A DNA stretch of 64,000 nucleotides from UBA4810 sp002479215 (GTDB lineage: Bacteria > Desulfobacterota > Syntrophia > Syntrophales > Smithellaceae), in NCBI GenBank assembly GCA_049514435.1, contig JBEKVB010000007.1:1-64000 (forward strand), written 5' to 3'. The notes under the pieces are model-generated. The model had not been told where the DNA came from. It made no database searches and was given only the letters and a program-made list of their open reading frames with translations. Below are positions 1 through 8,602 of this stretch, piece by piece; positions within the stretch are counted from its first letter, which is position 1; the number at the start of each line of letters is the position of its first letter. The translations under genes were made by a program, and so were the position numbers.

Positions 1-99
1 ATTTCCTATGAAATTATGCAGAGGCATAAAGGGGAAATTTCATTTGAAAGTAAAGAAGGAAAAGGGACGGCATTTACTATAAGAATGCCGATTGTATAA
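1..99 (+). CDS. C-terminal fragment of a sensor histidine kinase
   Basis: The first 33 codons read open in frame 1 to a TAA stop. They end in GKGTAFTIRMPIV, which is the last glycine box and closing strand of a HATPase_c domain, preceded by the usual 'hkGeI.feS' stretch. Most of the gene lies before the window, so its sensor part and partner are unknown. Family assignment is by motif only. Confidence 0.75.
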   Translation: MSYEIMQRHKGEISFESKEGKGTAFTIRMPIV

Positions 100-244
100 T
101 GAAGACCATTAAGGAGAATGAGAATCAGTGCTTTTCAGTGAAATGTTTTAAATTTACGATGAATTGAATTTTTAATCCCGCAACTTGGAATTCCCCCGAC
201 TCTAACCGGGGGAGAAATGCGCCGTAACTCGCGGGAGGTCGCGT

Positions 245-338
245 TATCCTCTGCTTCACGGGATAATTCGACCTGCAAGCTTCAGCGGTGAAGTGACCCT
301 TAGGTTATGTACTTTATTTCTGAAGCTTGGGTCTCATT
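245..338 (-). repeat. Two-hairpin intergenic repeat, family 1, copy A
   Basis: Read on the minus strand this has GAGACCC, a perfect stem AAGCTTCAG/CTGAAGCTT, a linker GGTCGAATTATCC and a second stem TATCC/GGATA around a GTGAAGCA loop. The same layout recurs at 21766-21836, 49715-49780 and 50353-50430. This copy has about 20 extra bases in the first loop, including the module TAACCTAAGGGTCAC (293-307). Function unknown; it may be a mobile hairpin or a transcribed structure. Confidence 0.65.
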
Positions 339-344
339 ATTTTA

Positions 345-397
345 GGGAGCCTCCGGCTCCTGTAACCTAAAGGTCATCTGCGACCGGAGGGGGCTCC
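345..397. repeat. GC-rich hairpin with TAACCTAAAGGTCA module in its loop
   Basis: GGAGCCTCCGG (346-356) pairs with CCGGAGGGGGCTCC (384-397) with one bulge. The loop holds TAACCTAAAGGTCA (363-376). The same module occurs in the neighbouring copy at 293-307 and in the repeats near 10458 and 13912. The remaining gap 100-449 shows no gene. Confidence 0.5.
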
Positions 398-449
398 ACT
401 AAAAAATTTTTCGTAAGAACAAAGAAACTCTATATTTATGCGACAATAA

Positions 450-1121
450 ATGAAAGAATTTGATCCCTTCGGTTGGTTGGAAAAGTTTTTCTCCGCGCAT
501 TTTTTGCACCGGCTAATCCGGATCGGCATTATTGTTATTCTCATTATTTTTCTGGTTCACCGCATTAGCTTATATAGTTACTATCTGGTAAAGCCTCTGT
601 GGGTGACGGAAACACTTATCTACGTAGTTTTTCTCGTCAGCTATGCTATCCGGATTGATCCTATCGAGAGATCACGAGGATTAAAAGAAATTATCATTCC
701 GTTGATCGGAGGTGTTCTACCTTTTGCCCTGCTTTCATCGCCACCCAGTCTTTTACCGGCCGGTAATTGGTTGATGATCTATATCATTTTTTACTGGATG
801 ACTGCTACCACGGCACTTACAATCTGGGGCTTGTGGACGTTGCGTTGTTCTTTCAGTATTACCGTAGAGGTGCGTGCCTTAATAACTAATGGCCCTTATC
901 GCTGGATCAGACATCCCATATATCTGGGAGAAATTCTTACTGCTCTCGCTGTTACTATTTGGCGGTTTTCCATTCTCAATTTAGCCCTTTTTACATTATT
1001 TGTCATCATTCAGTTACTTCGTGCGAGATGGGAGGAGGCTAAACTCAGCCGAGTTTTTGCGGCTTACAGCATTTATGCTGCTCGTGTCATATGGATATGG
1101 CCATACAAAAAGACATCATGA
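450..1121 (+). CDS. Isoprenylcysteine carboxyl methyltransferase-like membrane protein
   Basis: A 223-residue protein with four to five hydrophobic segments. The C-terminal third carries NGPYRWIRHPIYLGEIL, the hallmark of the ICMT/PEMT-like membrane methyltransferase fold, which binds S-adenosylmethionine through the RHP motif and nearby acidic residues. The family methylates lipids or prenylated or small hydrophobic substrates; the substrate here cannot be read. ATG start; no strong Shine-Dalgarno is seen. It stands alone between repeats and the attenuator of the transporter operon. The last residues are basic and probably cytosolic. Confidence 0.75.
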   Translation: MKEFDPFGWLEKFFSAHFLHRLIRIGIIVILIIFLVHRISLYSYYLVKPLWVTETLIYVVFLVSYAIRIDPIERSRGLKEIIIPLIGGVLPFALLSSPPSLLPAGNWLMIYIIFYWMTATTALTIWGLWTLRCSFSITVEVRALITNGPYRWIRHPIYLGEILTALAVTIWRFSILNLALFTLFVIIQLLRARWEEAKLSRVFAAYSIYAARVIWIWPYKKTS

Positions 1122-1151
1122 TATCGTTTCCCCATCCTTGCATTTTTTCAT

Positions 1152-1182
1152 TTGACATGAATTTTTATCTATGATTTAAAAT
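1152..1182 (+). promoter_or_regulatory. Candidate sigma-70 promoter of the liv/paaK operon
   Basis: TTGACA at 1152-1157 is followed after 18 or 19 bases by TTAAAA/TAAAAT (1176-1182). It lies about 30 bases upstream of the leader peptide ATG, the right distance for a leader transcript. Inferred from consensus only. Confidence 0.5.
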
Positions 1183-1213
1183 CTTACGGGAACATCAAGG
1201 AGTTTTGAGGTAA

Positions 1214-1309
1214 ATGGTTAGCAGAAATAGATACAAAATAAGCGATTCACTAAATACTAACTATTATGGTTATTATTACTTTGTCCTATCTATATCTGCT
1301 CATTTTTGA
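1214..1309 (+). CDS. Tyr/Phe-rich leader peptide (putative attenuator peptide)
   Basis: A 31-codon frame starts with ATG behind AAGGAG (1197-1202) and GAGG (1207-1210) and ends with TGA at 1307. Codons 16-23 read NYYGYYYF (AAC TAT TAT GGT TAT TAT TAC TTT), six aromatic residues in eight. It ends 25 bases before an intrinsic terminator and 113 bases before livK. Such a layout is that of amino acid leader peptides (for example pheL, leuL), in which ribosome stalling at scarce tRNA decides read-through. The role is inferred; no antiterminator stem could be identified with certainty. Confidence 0.65.
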   Translation: MVSRNRYKISDSLNTNYYGYYYFVLSISAHF

Positions 1310-1333
1310 GACGACTCGAAAATAGATCGTATT

Positions 1334-1377
1334 AAAAGCCACGGGCAGAAATGAAAAAGTCCGTGGCTTTTTTAATT
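1334..1377 (+). terminator. Intrinsic terminator / attenuator before livK
   Basis: AAAAGCCACGG (1334-1344) pairs perfectly with CCGTGGCTTTT (1361-1371), with a 16-base loop and a T-rich tail. It sits between the aromatic leader peptide and livK on the same strand, so it most likely acts as an attenuator rather than as the end of the upstream gene, which stops more than 200 bases earlier. Confidence 0.75.
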
Positions 1378-1421
1378 TTTTGGATTTATGGGCGACTAAA
1401 TTTTTTATGATGGAGGTGTGT

Positions 1422-2564
1422 ATGTCCAGAAATATTTTTAGAATAATTTCTGTTTTATTTTTTAGTGTTTTGATGGCCGGGGTAGTCTTCGCCGCTCCTC
1501 CCATAAAGATTGGAGCGTTATTTTCTGTATCCGGGCCCGCTTCATTCCTCGGTGAACCGGAACGAAATACGGCACAAATGATGGTGGCGGAGATAAATAA
1601 AGCCGGCGGAATAAAAGGGCGTAAGCTGGAACTTATAGTCTATGATACTCAGGGTGATGCCACAAAAGCTGTGCAGGCAGTCAACAAGCTGATTAAAGAT
1701 GACAAGGTTGTAGCGATCATTGGCCCGAGCACGACCGGTGATAGTATGGCTGTGATTCCAGTGGTCGAAAAAGCCGAAATACCGCTTATTTCCTGCGCGG
1801 CGGGAATTAAGATAACCGATCCGGTAAAAAAATGGGTTTTTAAAACAGCACAAAACGACGTTCTTGCCGTGGCTAAAATTTATGAATATTTCAAAAAGAA
1901 AAAAATCGCTAAAATAGCAATATTGACGGTTTCGGATGGATTTGGTTCTTCCGGCAGGGAACAACTGACCTTACAATCCAAAGAATTCGGCATTCAAATA
2001 ATTTCCGATGAAACATATGGGCCGAAAGATACGGATATGACCGTTCAATTAACAAAAATACGCGACAGCGGAGTACAGGCAATTATTTGCTGGGGAACAA
2101 ATCCCGGTCCGGCCATTGTCGCCCGAAACGCCAAACAATTGGGTATTAATATCCCTTTGTATATGAGCCACGGCGTTTCCTCTAAAAAGTTTATTGAACT
2201 TGCCGGCGACGGAGCTGAAGGTGTCATCCTTCCTTCGGGGCGGGTCATAGTTGCCGATCAGTTGCCTAAGTCCGATCCGCAAAAAAAGGCGCTGACTAAC
2301 TATGTAAACAAATATCGTGAACACTACAAGGTGGAAGGCGATCATTTTGGCGGGCATGCCTGGGACGCCATAATGCTGCTCAAGAGCGCTATCGAACGAG
2401 GAGGCTACTCGCCTGCGGTAATTCGAGAGCAGCTCGAGAAAACAAAAAAATTCGTGGGCATCGGAGGGACTTTTAGTTACTCTCCACAGGATCATGCCGG
2501 ATTGACCAGTGACGCTTTTGTTCTGGTGCAAATTAAGCAAAATGATTGGAAATTAATTAAATAA
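1422..2564 (+). CDS. livK: Branched-chain-type amino acid ABC transporter, periplasmic binding protein
   Basis: A type I periplasmic binding protein of about 380 residues. From the ATG at 1422 it has a basic start, a hydrophobic core and a VFAA signal peptidase site, then PPIKIGALFSVSGPASFLGEPE, the usual opening of the LivK/Peripla_BP_6 fold. GGAGGT at 1412 is correctly spaced for this start; a longer frame from 1380 lacks one. It would deliver ligand to LivHMGF. The ligand need not be Leu/Ile/Val: the family also binds aromatic acids and amides, and the Tyr/Phe leader upstream and the paaK gene downstream point to an aromatic ligand (inference). Confidence 0.9.
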   Translation: MSRNIFRIISVLFFSVLMAGVVFAAPPIKIGALFSVSGPASFLGEPERNTAQMMVAEINKAGGIKGRKLELIVYDTQGDATKAVQAVNKLIKDDKVVAIIGPSTTGDSMAVIPVVEKAEIPLISCAAGIKITDPVKKWVFKTAQNDVLAVAKIYEYFKKKKIAKIAILTVSDGFGSSGREQLTLQSKEFGIQIISDETYGPKDTDMTVQLTKIRDSGVQAIICWGTNPGPAIVARNAKQLGINIPLYMSHGVSSKKFIELAGDGAEGVILPSGRVIVADQLPKSDPQKKALTNYVNKYREHYKVEGDHFGGHAWDAIMLLKSAIERGGYSPAVIREQLEKTKKFVGIGGTFSYSPQDHAGLTSDAFVLVQIKQNDWKLIK

Positions 2565-2596
2565 TGATGAAGTGATTTAAACTATAGAAACTAAAA

Positions 2597-2630
2597 GCGG
2601 CGGCGCGGGCAATGGTGATGCCTGCGCCGC
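2597..2630 (+). terminator. GC-rich hairpin after livK
   Basis: GCGGCGCGGGCA (2600-2611) pairs with TGCCTGCGCCGC (2619-2630), one G-T pair. There is no clean T-run after it, so it may reduce rather than end transcription, or protect the livK message. Higher binding protein than permease levels are typical of such operons. Confidence 0.4.
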
Positions 2631-2660
2631 ATTAATATTTATCGAAGAATCGCCTTAAAC

Positions 2661-2873
2661 TTATACCATTTCTAAATCAAAGATGATATTGAGGCGGCTA
2701 GGCGGAGGCGACGAAGCGTATGTGCGCCACGCCATAATGGCGTAGCTCACCGGTAAGGGAATGGTCTTTTTTTATTGTGCCCCCTTGGGGATGCACTCCC
2801 GGAAGTAATACGTTGAGGAAGCCGACAACGCCGCCAACAAAAATAGCGCTTTGATTTAGAATTGGAATTATAA
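2661..2873 (-). repeat. MITE-like intergenic repeat, family 2, copy 1
   Basis: The ends are inverted repeats sharing TTCTAAATCAAAG (about 2670-2682, and complementary at about 2849-2862). On the minus strand the inside contains GTTGTCGGCTTCCTCAACG, also seen at 5555-5677, 10410-10472 and 13864-13985. This copy is longer by about 90 bases in the middle. It fills the livK-livH gap and stops directly at the livH ATG. No transposase is encoded. Confidence 0.65.
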
Positions 2874-3758
2874 ATGAACAGCTCCCGGCAATTATTTCAA
2901 TATATCTTATCCGGCCTTTCTAACGGTGCTATATACGCGCTGGTTGGTTTTGGCTTTGCCATCATCCATAACGCGACCGGCATCATCAATTTCGCTCAAG
3001 GTGAATTTGTGATGCTCGGAGGGATGTTGACTGTTTTTTTCTTGGTTTTTTTAAACCTGCCGCTCGTGCCGGCAATAGTTCTGGCCATACTTATTTCGAC
3101 AATTGTAGGTATAACTTTTGAACGTCTGGCCATCAGGCCGCTCAAGAATGCGAAGCCGCTTAACCTTATTATCATTACTATCGGCGCGAGCATTTTTATG
3201 CGCGGAGCGGCTATGCTTATCTGGGGAAAAGACACCCATGCTTTGCCCGCTTTTTCGGGCAACGAGCCTCTGCATATAGCAGGCGCGACGATCCTTCCCC
3301 AACATCTCTGGATTTTTGCTGTGACTGTTTTAATCATTATTGCCAGCAGAATTTTTTTTAATTACAGCATCGTCGGCAAAGCTATGCGCGCTTGCTCTTA
3401 TAATCCTCAGGCGGCAAGCCTGGTTGGCATTGATGTTAAAATTATGGTTTTGCTCTCCTTTGTTATCAGTTCGGCTATTGGTTCCATGGCCGGTATAATC
3501 ATTGCCCCGCTTACCATGACTTCGTATGACGTCGGTATTATGCTGGGGCTTAAAGGATTTTGTGCGGCGATCATCGGCGGAATGAGCAGCGGTTTGGGTA
3601 CTTTACTGGGAGGGCTTTTGCTGGGCTTATTGGAAGCTTTGGGCGCCGGTTTTATTTCCGCCAGTTATAAAGATGCCATCGCCTTCATTATCTTGTTGTT
3701 GATACTATTTATACGGCCAGAAGGATTGTTCAAGAAAAAGGAGACAGAAAGGGTTTAG
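2874..3758 (+). CDS. livH: Branched-chain-type ABC transporter permease LivH
   Basis: A 294-residue inner-membrane permease with about eight hydrophobic segments. The motif GFAIIHNATGIINFAQGEFVMLG near the N-terminus and EALGAGFISASYKDAIAF near the end are typical of LivH, and FIRPEGLF closes the protein. It forms the membrane channel with LivM. The ATG follows a repeat element with no good Shine-Dalgarno, so translation may be weak. Confidence 0.92.
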   Translation: MNSSRQLFQYILSGLSNGAIYALVGFGFAIIHNATGIINFAQGEFVMLGGMLTVFFLVFLNLPLVPAIVLAILISTIVGITFERLAIRPLKNAKPLNLIIITIGASIFMRGAAMLIWGKDTHALPAFSGNEPLHIAGATILPQHLWIFAVTVLIIIASRIFFNYSIVGKAMRACSYNPQAASLVGIDVKIMVLLSFVISSAIGSMAGIIIAPLTMTSYDVGIMLGLKGFCAAIIGGMSSGLGTLLGGLLLGLLEALGAGFISASYKDAIAFIILLLILFIRPEGLFKKKETERV

Positions 3759-3835
3759 CTAAATAATTCTAGACCTCTTTAAGGTAATGCCGTAGAAATG
3801 GACACTTTTACCGGATGGCTTGCGGTTGAAAAACA

Positions 3836-4810
3836 ATGACCAAAGAAAAACGCCAGATAATTATTTTTTTAGTCTTTGCGCTTGTTGTGCTGATCGCGCC
3901 GTTTTTTCTTCAGGGAAGTTATTTTCTAAACGTTTTGGTTTTTGTCGGTATAAATACTATGCTGGCCGTGGCGCTCAATCTGTTACTGGGATATGCCGGT
4001 CAGATTTCGCTCGGGCATGCCGCCTTCTTTGGTTTGGGGGCTTATATATCCGGCATACTCACAACTCGATTTTCCCTTGATCCTTGGCTCGTAATTATTT
4101 TGGCGGCTGTTTGTGCAGCGGCACTGGCATTTGTTATAGGTTTTCCTATTCTAAAGCTCAAAGGTCATTACCTGGCGATGGCCACGCTCGGCTTCGGTAT
4201 TATCATGTATATTGTTTTTAATGAAACTGTCGGCTGGACCGGCGGCCCATCGGGATTATCCGGCATACCCAATCTCCATATCGGTTCTTTGATTTTCGAC
4301 AATGATTTGTATAATTACTATTTAATCTGGATAATCACTATTATTGTAATGTTGTTATCGATAAATTTGTCTCAATCAAGAATCGGCAGGGCTCTGAGAG
4401 CCATTCATGATTCAGAAGTGGCAGCTAGAGTTATGGGTGTAAATGCCCAGGTTTTGAAAGTGCAAATCTTCACTGTCTCTGCTCTTATTTCAGCTGTAGC
4501 CGGAAGCCTGTATGCTCATACCATGTCTTTTATTTCTCCGGTATCCTTTGGGTTCAACTTTTCCGTGGAGTTGGTTACGATGGTGGTTGTCGGCGGTCTG
4601 GGCAGTATTTACGGCTCATTCCTTGGTGCGGCATTATTAACGATATTACCGGAATTTTTGCGCGTATTTCAGGATCTGGACATTGTTATTTATGGATTGA
4701 TGTTGATTTTAATGACTATGTTTATGCCCGGAGGCCTTATCAGCGGTATTCAGTCAATGGCAGAAAGTGTCTATGCCAAACTGAAAGGAAAGACCAGCAG
4801 TAATGCTTAA
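3836..4810 (+). CDS. livM: Branched-chain-type ABC transporter permease LivM
   Basis: A 324-residue permease. Hallmarks include LNLLLGYAGQISLGHAAFFGLGAY (residues about 47-70) and the EAA-like loop RIGRALRAIHDSEVAARVMGVN, which contacts the ATPases, then GGLGSIYGSFLGA. It pairs with LivH in the inner membrane. Its end overlaps livG by 8 bases, so the two are translationally coupled. Confidence 0.92.
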   Translation: MTKEKRQIIIFLVFALVVLIAPFFLQGSYFLNVLVFVGINTMLAVALNLLLGYAGQISLGHAAFFGLGAYISGILTTRFSLDPWLVIILAAVCAAALAFVIGFPILKLKGHYLAMATLGFGIIMYIVFNETVGWTGGPSGLSGIPNLHIGSLIFDNDLYNYYLIWIITIIVMLLSINLSQSRIGRALRAIHDSEVAARVMGVNAQVLKVQIFTVSALISAVAGSLYAHTMSFISPVSFGFNFSVELVTMVVVGGLGSIYGSFLGAALLTILPEFLRVFQDLDIVIYGLMLILMTMFMPGGLISGIQSMAESVYAKLKGKTSSNA

Positions 4811-5555
4811 ACTAAACGGTATAACCAAAATATTCGGCGGGTTGACCGCACTGGAAGATGTCACACTCTCCATAGCGGGCGGTTCGATAACCGGCATAAT
4901 CGGTCCTAACGGCGCAGGAAAAACCACGCTGTTCAATATCATTACTGGGCTTTATACACAAACGACGGGAGATGTCTACTTGGACGGCAAAAATATTTCG
5001 CTCTTTGCGCCGGAGGTTCTTGCCGGTCTGGGTCTGGTGCGTACATTCCAAAATGTGGAGCTATTCGGGCAAATGACCGTTCTGGAAAATGTAATGGTTG
5101 GACTCCATACCAGGAGCCGTAGCGGTATTTTCAGCTGTGCTTTCAAAATGCCCGGCCAAATCATGGAAGAAAGGTATATTAAGAAGAAAAGTTTGCAGTG
5201 GCTGGATTTTACCGGTATGGCCCATCTGGCGGACATCAAGGCCAGCAATTTACCCTTCGGGAAAGGAAGGCTCTTGGAAATTTCTCGGGCGCTGGCTGTA
5301 GAACCCCGGATTATTTTAATGGACGAGCCGGCTGCGGGATTAAACAGCCGGGAGACGGCACAGCTTGCTGATCTTATCCGCAGAATCAGAGAATCCGGTA
5401 TAACGGTAGTGCTTGTGGAACATGATATGGAACTGGTTATGGACATTTGTGATTCTATAATAGTTTTGAATTTAGGAGAAAAGCTGATGGAAGGAACGCC
5501 TAGGGAAGTTCAGGAAAACCCTGCCGTTATTTCCGCGTATCTCGGCGATGGTTAA
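4803..5555 (+). CDS. livG: Branched-chain-type ABC transporter ATPase LivG
   Basis: A 250-residue nucleotide-binding subunit. Walker A is GPNGAGKTT (about residues 33-41), Walker B is IILMDEPAAGLN, followed by the switch histidine in VLVEHDMELV. The signature loop reads LPFGKGRLLEISRALA, a variant of the family's LPYGxQRRLEIARAL. It powers LivHM with LivF. The stop codon is immediately followed by a family-2 repeat that separates it from livF. Confidence 0.92.
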   Translation: MLKLNGITKIFGGLTALEDVTLSIAGGSITGIIGPNGAGKTTLFNIITGLYTQTTGDVYLDGKNISLFAPEVLAGLGLVRTFQNVELFGQMTVLENVMVGLHTRSRSGIFSCAFKMPGQIMEERYIKKKSLQWLDFTGMAHLADIKASNLPFGKGRLLEISRALAVEPRIILMDEPAAGLNSRETAQLADLIRRIRESGITVVLVEHDMELVMDICDSIIVLNLGEKLMEGTPREVQENPAVISAYLGDG

Positions 5556-5677
5556 TACCGCTTCGCTTTCTTTGGCTAACTTTGTTGGCATCGTCGTCGG
5601 CTTCCTCGACGTATTAGTAATACGCTTGCGGAGCCTCCTCCGTGCCGCCTCGTTATCCTTTGAAATCGAAACGGTAT
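5555..5677 (+). repeat. MITE-like intergenic repeat, family 2, copy 2
   Basis: Ends are imperfect inverted repeats: ATACCGCTTCGCTTTCTTTG at the left and, complemented from the right, ATACCGTTTCGATTTCAAAG. Inside, CGTATTA-G-TAATACG forms the hairpin tip, flanked by GGCTTCC and GGAGCC arms. The whole element could fold into one long hairpin. It lies between livG and livF within the operon. Confidence 0.65.
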
Positions 5678-5721
5678 GAAGGCTGTGAAGAATAGTATAA
5701 ATATACTATGAACCGAATATT

Positions 5722-6465
5722 ATGCTGAAGATAAAAAATATCAATACGTACTACGGTCAAGTGCATGTTTTGAAAAATGTTTCTTTGCATCTGACCGCGG
5801 GAGAAATAGTCACTCTTATTGGCGCAAACGGCGCCGGTAAGACAACGCTTCTTAATTCTTTATCCGGAATTATTTCTCCCCGCAGCGGGCAAATTATTTT
5901 TGATGGGGTTCCAATAAATGGTCTGGCCGCACATCAAATTGTCAAGATGGGGATTTCCCAGGTTCCGGAGGGAAGACAGGTTTTTAAACCTCTTTCCGTG
6001 GAAGATAATCTGGAATTAGGAGCCTATTTGCAATATAAGACGCGGGCAGGCAAATCTGCAGCAAAAGAAACAAACGAAATGATCTACGCCTTGTTTCCTA
6101 TTCTCAGAGAAAGGCGAAAACAACTTGCTGGAACATTATCGGGAGGTGAGCTGCAAATGCTTTCCATAGGTAGAGCGCTTATGGCCAAACCAAAACTTCT
6201 GCTTTTAGACGAGCCTTCCATGGGGCTTGCGCCTATAGTGGCTCAGGAAATTTTTCAGGTTATCGAAAACCTGACCCGGGAGACGAAAACAACTATTCTT
6301 CTGGTCGAACAAAATGCGCGGGCAGCGCTGAAGTTGGCCAATCGCGGATATGTTCTGGAAACAGGCCGGTTGATTTTAGAGGGAACGGCCGCCGACTTAT
6401 TACAAAATAAAGAAGTTCAGCGTGCGTATCTGGGTAAAGATAAGAAAGAAATATGGGAACGGTAA
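5722..6465 (+). CDS. livF: Branched-chain-type ABC transporter ATPase LivF
   Basis: A 247-residue ATPase. Walker A GANGAGKTT, signature LSGGELQMLSIGRALM, Walker B LLLLDEPSMGLAP and H-loop region LLVEQNARAALKLANRGYVLETGRL are all present, as usual for LivF. With LivG it energises the LivHM permease. It ends 76 bases before paaK, so the ligase is probably in the same transcript. Confidence 0.92.
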   Translation: MLKIKNINTYYGQVHVLKNVSLHLTAGEIVTLIGANGAGKTTLLNSLSGIISPRSGQIIFDGVPINGLAAHQIVKMGISQVPEGRQVFKPLSVEDNLELGAYLQYKTRAGKSAAKETNEMIYALFPILRERRKQLAGTLSGGELQMLSIGRALMAKPKLLLLDEPSMGLAPIVAQEIFQVIENLTRETKTTILLVEQNARAALKLANRGYVLETGRLILEGTAADLLQNKEVQRAYLGKDKKEIWER

Positions 6466-6541
6466 AAAATCTAGCGGCAACAAAGAGAAACGATCCTCGC
6501 CTTCCGGGTGAAGGGGGGCACAATTTACAGGAGGTATTTTT

Positions 6542-7843
6542 ATGAACATTTGGGATCCTGAACATGAGTGTATCTCACGGGATGAACTCGAACAACTGCA
6601 ACTGGAAAGACTCCAGGCTATAATCAATAGGGTTCATAAGAATGTTACTTGTTATCGAAGGAAATTTGACGATTTAGGTATAATAGCGGAAGATATTCGT
6701 TCCTTATCCGATTTGACGAAACTTCCCTTTACTACCATGGATGATTTGCGCCTTAACTATCCCTATGGCATGTTTGCCGTGCCGCTCAGAGAAGTAGTCC
6801 GCATTCACTCTTCCTCGGGGACCACCAGCAAACCGATCGTTGTCGGTTATACCAAAAACGATATACGTATTTGGTCGAACCTTGTGGCACGGTTTATGAC
6901 TGCCGCCGGTGTAACTCGCGACGATCTGGTGCAGATAGCTTTTCGTTATGGTCTTTATACCGGAGCTTTTGGGCTGCATTACGGAGCGGAAGCGATCGGT
7001 GCATCGGTAATTCCGATGGGTACCGGCAACACGGAAAAACAGATCATGATTATGCAGGATTATAAAACGACGGTATTGGTTAGCACACCCAGTTACGCGC
7101 TTGCTCTGGCAGATCGCCTTGAACAGCTTGGCGTAAACCCCAAAGCGCTTTCGCTGAAAATAGGACTTTTTGGCGGAGAGCCTTGGTCGGAGAAGATGCG
7201 CGAAGAAATTGAAAGAAGGTTGTCACTGAGCGCGACAGATAATTACGGCCTTTCCGAGGTAATCGGTCCAGGTATCGCGGGCGAATGCTTCTGCAAGAAA
7301 GGCTTGCATATTTATGAAGATGCTTTCATTCCGGAGATCATTGATCCGGAAACAGGAGAGATAATGTCTCCCGGCCACTCTGGAGAACTGGTGCTTACTA
7401 CCTTAACCAAAGAAGCCTTTCCCATGATTCGTTACCGGACAGGGGATATCACTTCTCTCAACTATACTCAGTGCGAATGCGGAAGAACTTTAGTGCGCAT
7501 GGAAAAAATAATGCGGCGTTCCGACGATATGCTGATCATCAGGGGTGTAAATGTTTTTCCTTCGCAAATTGAAGAGGCGCTTTTTAGCGTTGCGCAGGGC
7601 AAACCCCCATATCAGATTGTTGTGGAAAGAAAAGGGGCAATGGATAGCCTGGAGGTTATTGTTGAGGTTACGGATAAAATATTTTCTCTGGAGCTGCAAA
7701 AGCAGAGATCTTTTCTGGAAACACTTAAAAAGCGCATGGGATCGGTAACGGGTATTAATGTCGATGTTAAATTGGTCGAATCCAAAAGCATACTGCGACA
7801 GAAAGGGAAAATTATGCGGGTGGTCGACAAAAGGCAGATATAA
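6542..7843 (+). CDS. paaK: Phenylacetate-CoA ligase
   Basis: A 433-residue adenylate-forming enzyme, standard length for PaaK. It shows the AMP-binding loop HSSSGTTSKPIVVGYT, the GLFGGEPWSE and NYGLSEVIGPG motifs, and the C-terminal hinge TGDITSLN with GVNVFPSQIEEAL. The reaction is aryl-acetate + ATP + CoA to aryl-acetyl-CoA. AGGAGG at 6529 fixes the start. In anaerobes it commonly serves aromatic amino acid oxidation in both directions. Its place directly after livF suggests the transported ligand is aromatic (inference). Confidence 0.9.
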   Translation: MNIWDPEHECISRDELEQLQLERLQAIINRVHKNVTCYRRKFDDLGIIAEDIRSLSDLTKLPFTTMDDLRLNYPYGMFAVPLREVVRIHSSSGTTSKPIVVGYTKNDIRIWSNLVARFMTAAGVTRDDLVQIAFRYGLYTGAFGLHYGAEAIGASVIPMGTGNTEKQIMIMQDYKTTVLVSTPSYALALADRLEQLGVNPKALSLKIGLFGGEPWSEKMREEIERRLSLSATDNYGLSEVIGPGIAGECFCKKGLHIYEDAFIPEIIDPETGEIMSPGHSGELVLTTLTKEAFPMIRYRTGDITSLNYTQCECGRTLVRMEKIMRRSDDMLIIRGVNVFPSQIEEALFSVAQGKPPYQIVVERKGAMDSLEVIVEVTDKIFSLELQKQRSFLETLKKRMGSVTGINVDVKLVESKSILRQKGKIMRVVDKRQI

Positions 7844-7901
7844 TAATTGTCAAATACACGGCCTGCCCGGCCAAGACATCTAAGATAATTTCTTTTGATT
7901 G

Positions 7902-8570
7902 TTACTTCTTTTTCCTTTTTAACATTTCCAGCATTTTATCGTGATAGTAATAAGCCGCGATAAAAATTGCTATACCTACACCCACAATGACGGCTAAAAG
8001 AACATACTGTTCATTGCGGGCGATATTCCCGGTTATAGAAAGCATTATAGTGCCGAAGAGGCGCCCGGCGGTAACAACTATAATAAATGTCCATGTGGGA
8101 ATGCTGCTGACACCCATAATATAACATAAATAATCTTTGGGGAATCCCGGAATCAAAAAGAGAAGAAATGATACCAGAATGCCCTGGTGTTCCATGAACT
8201 GATCGAATTTTTCTATGGTCTCTCGTTTAACAACTTTTTCTATAAGCGGCATACCAAAAAAGCGTGCCAGCAGGAAGGCCAGCCATGAACCGATGGTAAG
8301 ACCGATAGTGGAATATACAGTTCCCCAAAAAGGCCCGTAAAGGTAACCGCCGATAAGACCTGTCAGTTCTCCCGGAATCGGAGCGGCCACGACCTGGATG
8401 ATCTGAAGCAAAATGAAAATGAGTTCATCGTAAGGGTACGATGTTATGAAGTTTACTAATTTGTTTCTATCTTCGAAGAGTAAATATATATCAAAATGAA
8501 TTAATAGATAAATTGATAAACCGGTTAACAGGAGCAGGAATACAATACTGAAAACTAAACGTTTATTCAT
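7902..8570 (-). CDS. TVP38/TMEM64 (SNARE-associated, DedA-like) membrane protein
   Basis: A 222-residue inner-membrane protein with about five hydrophobic segments. It carries the family core: APIPGELTGLIGGYLYGPFWGT, then GLTIGSWLAFLLARFFG, and FLLFLIPGFPKDYLCYIMG, with the re-entrant proline-glycine loops typical of the VTT domain. Members are thought to act as lipid scramblases or in membrane homeostasis. Convergent with paaK, 58 bases apart. A basic tail (KRKKK) fits a cytosolic C-terminus. Confidence 0.85.
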   Translation of the reverse strand: MNKRLVFSIVFLLLLTGLSIYLLIHFDIYLLFEDRNKLVNFITSYPYDELIFILLQIIQVVAAPIPGELTGLIGGYLYGPFWGTVYSTIGLTIGSWLAFLLARFFGMPLIEKVVKRETIEKFDQFMEHQGILVSFLLFLIPGFPKDYLCYIMGVSSIPTWTFIIVVTAGRLFGTIMLSITGNIARNEQYVLLAVIVGVGIAIFIAAYYYHDKMLEMLKRKKK

Positions 8571-8602
8571 TGAAGAATCTTAGTCGGTATTGTTCCTTAA
8601 CT

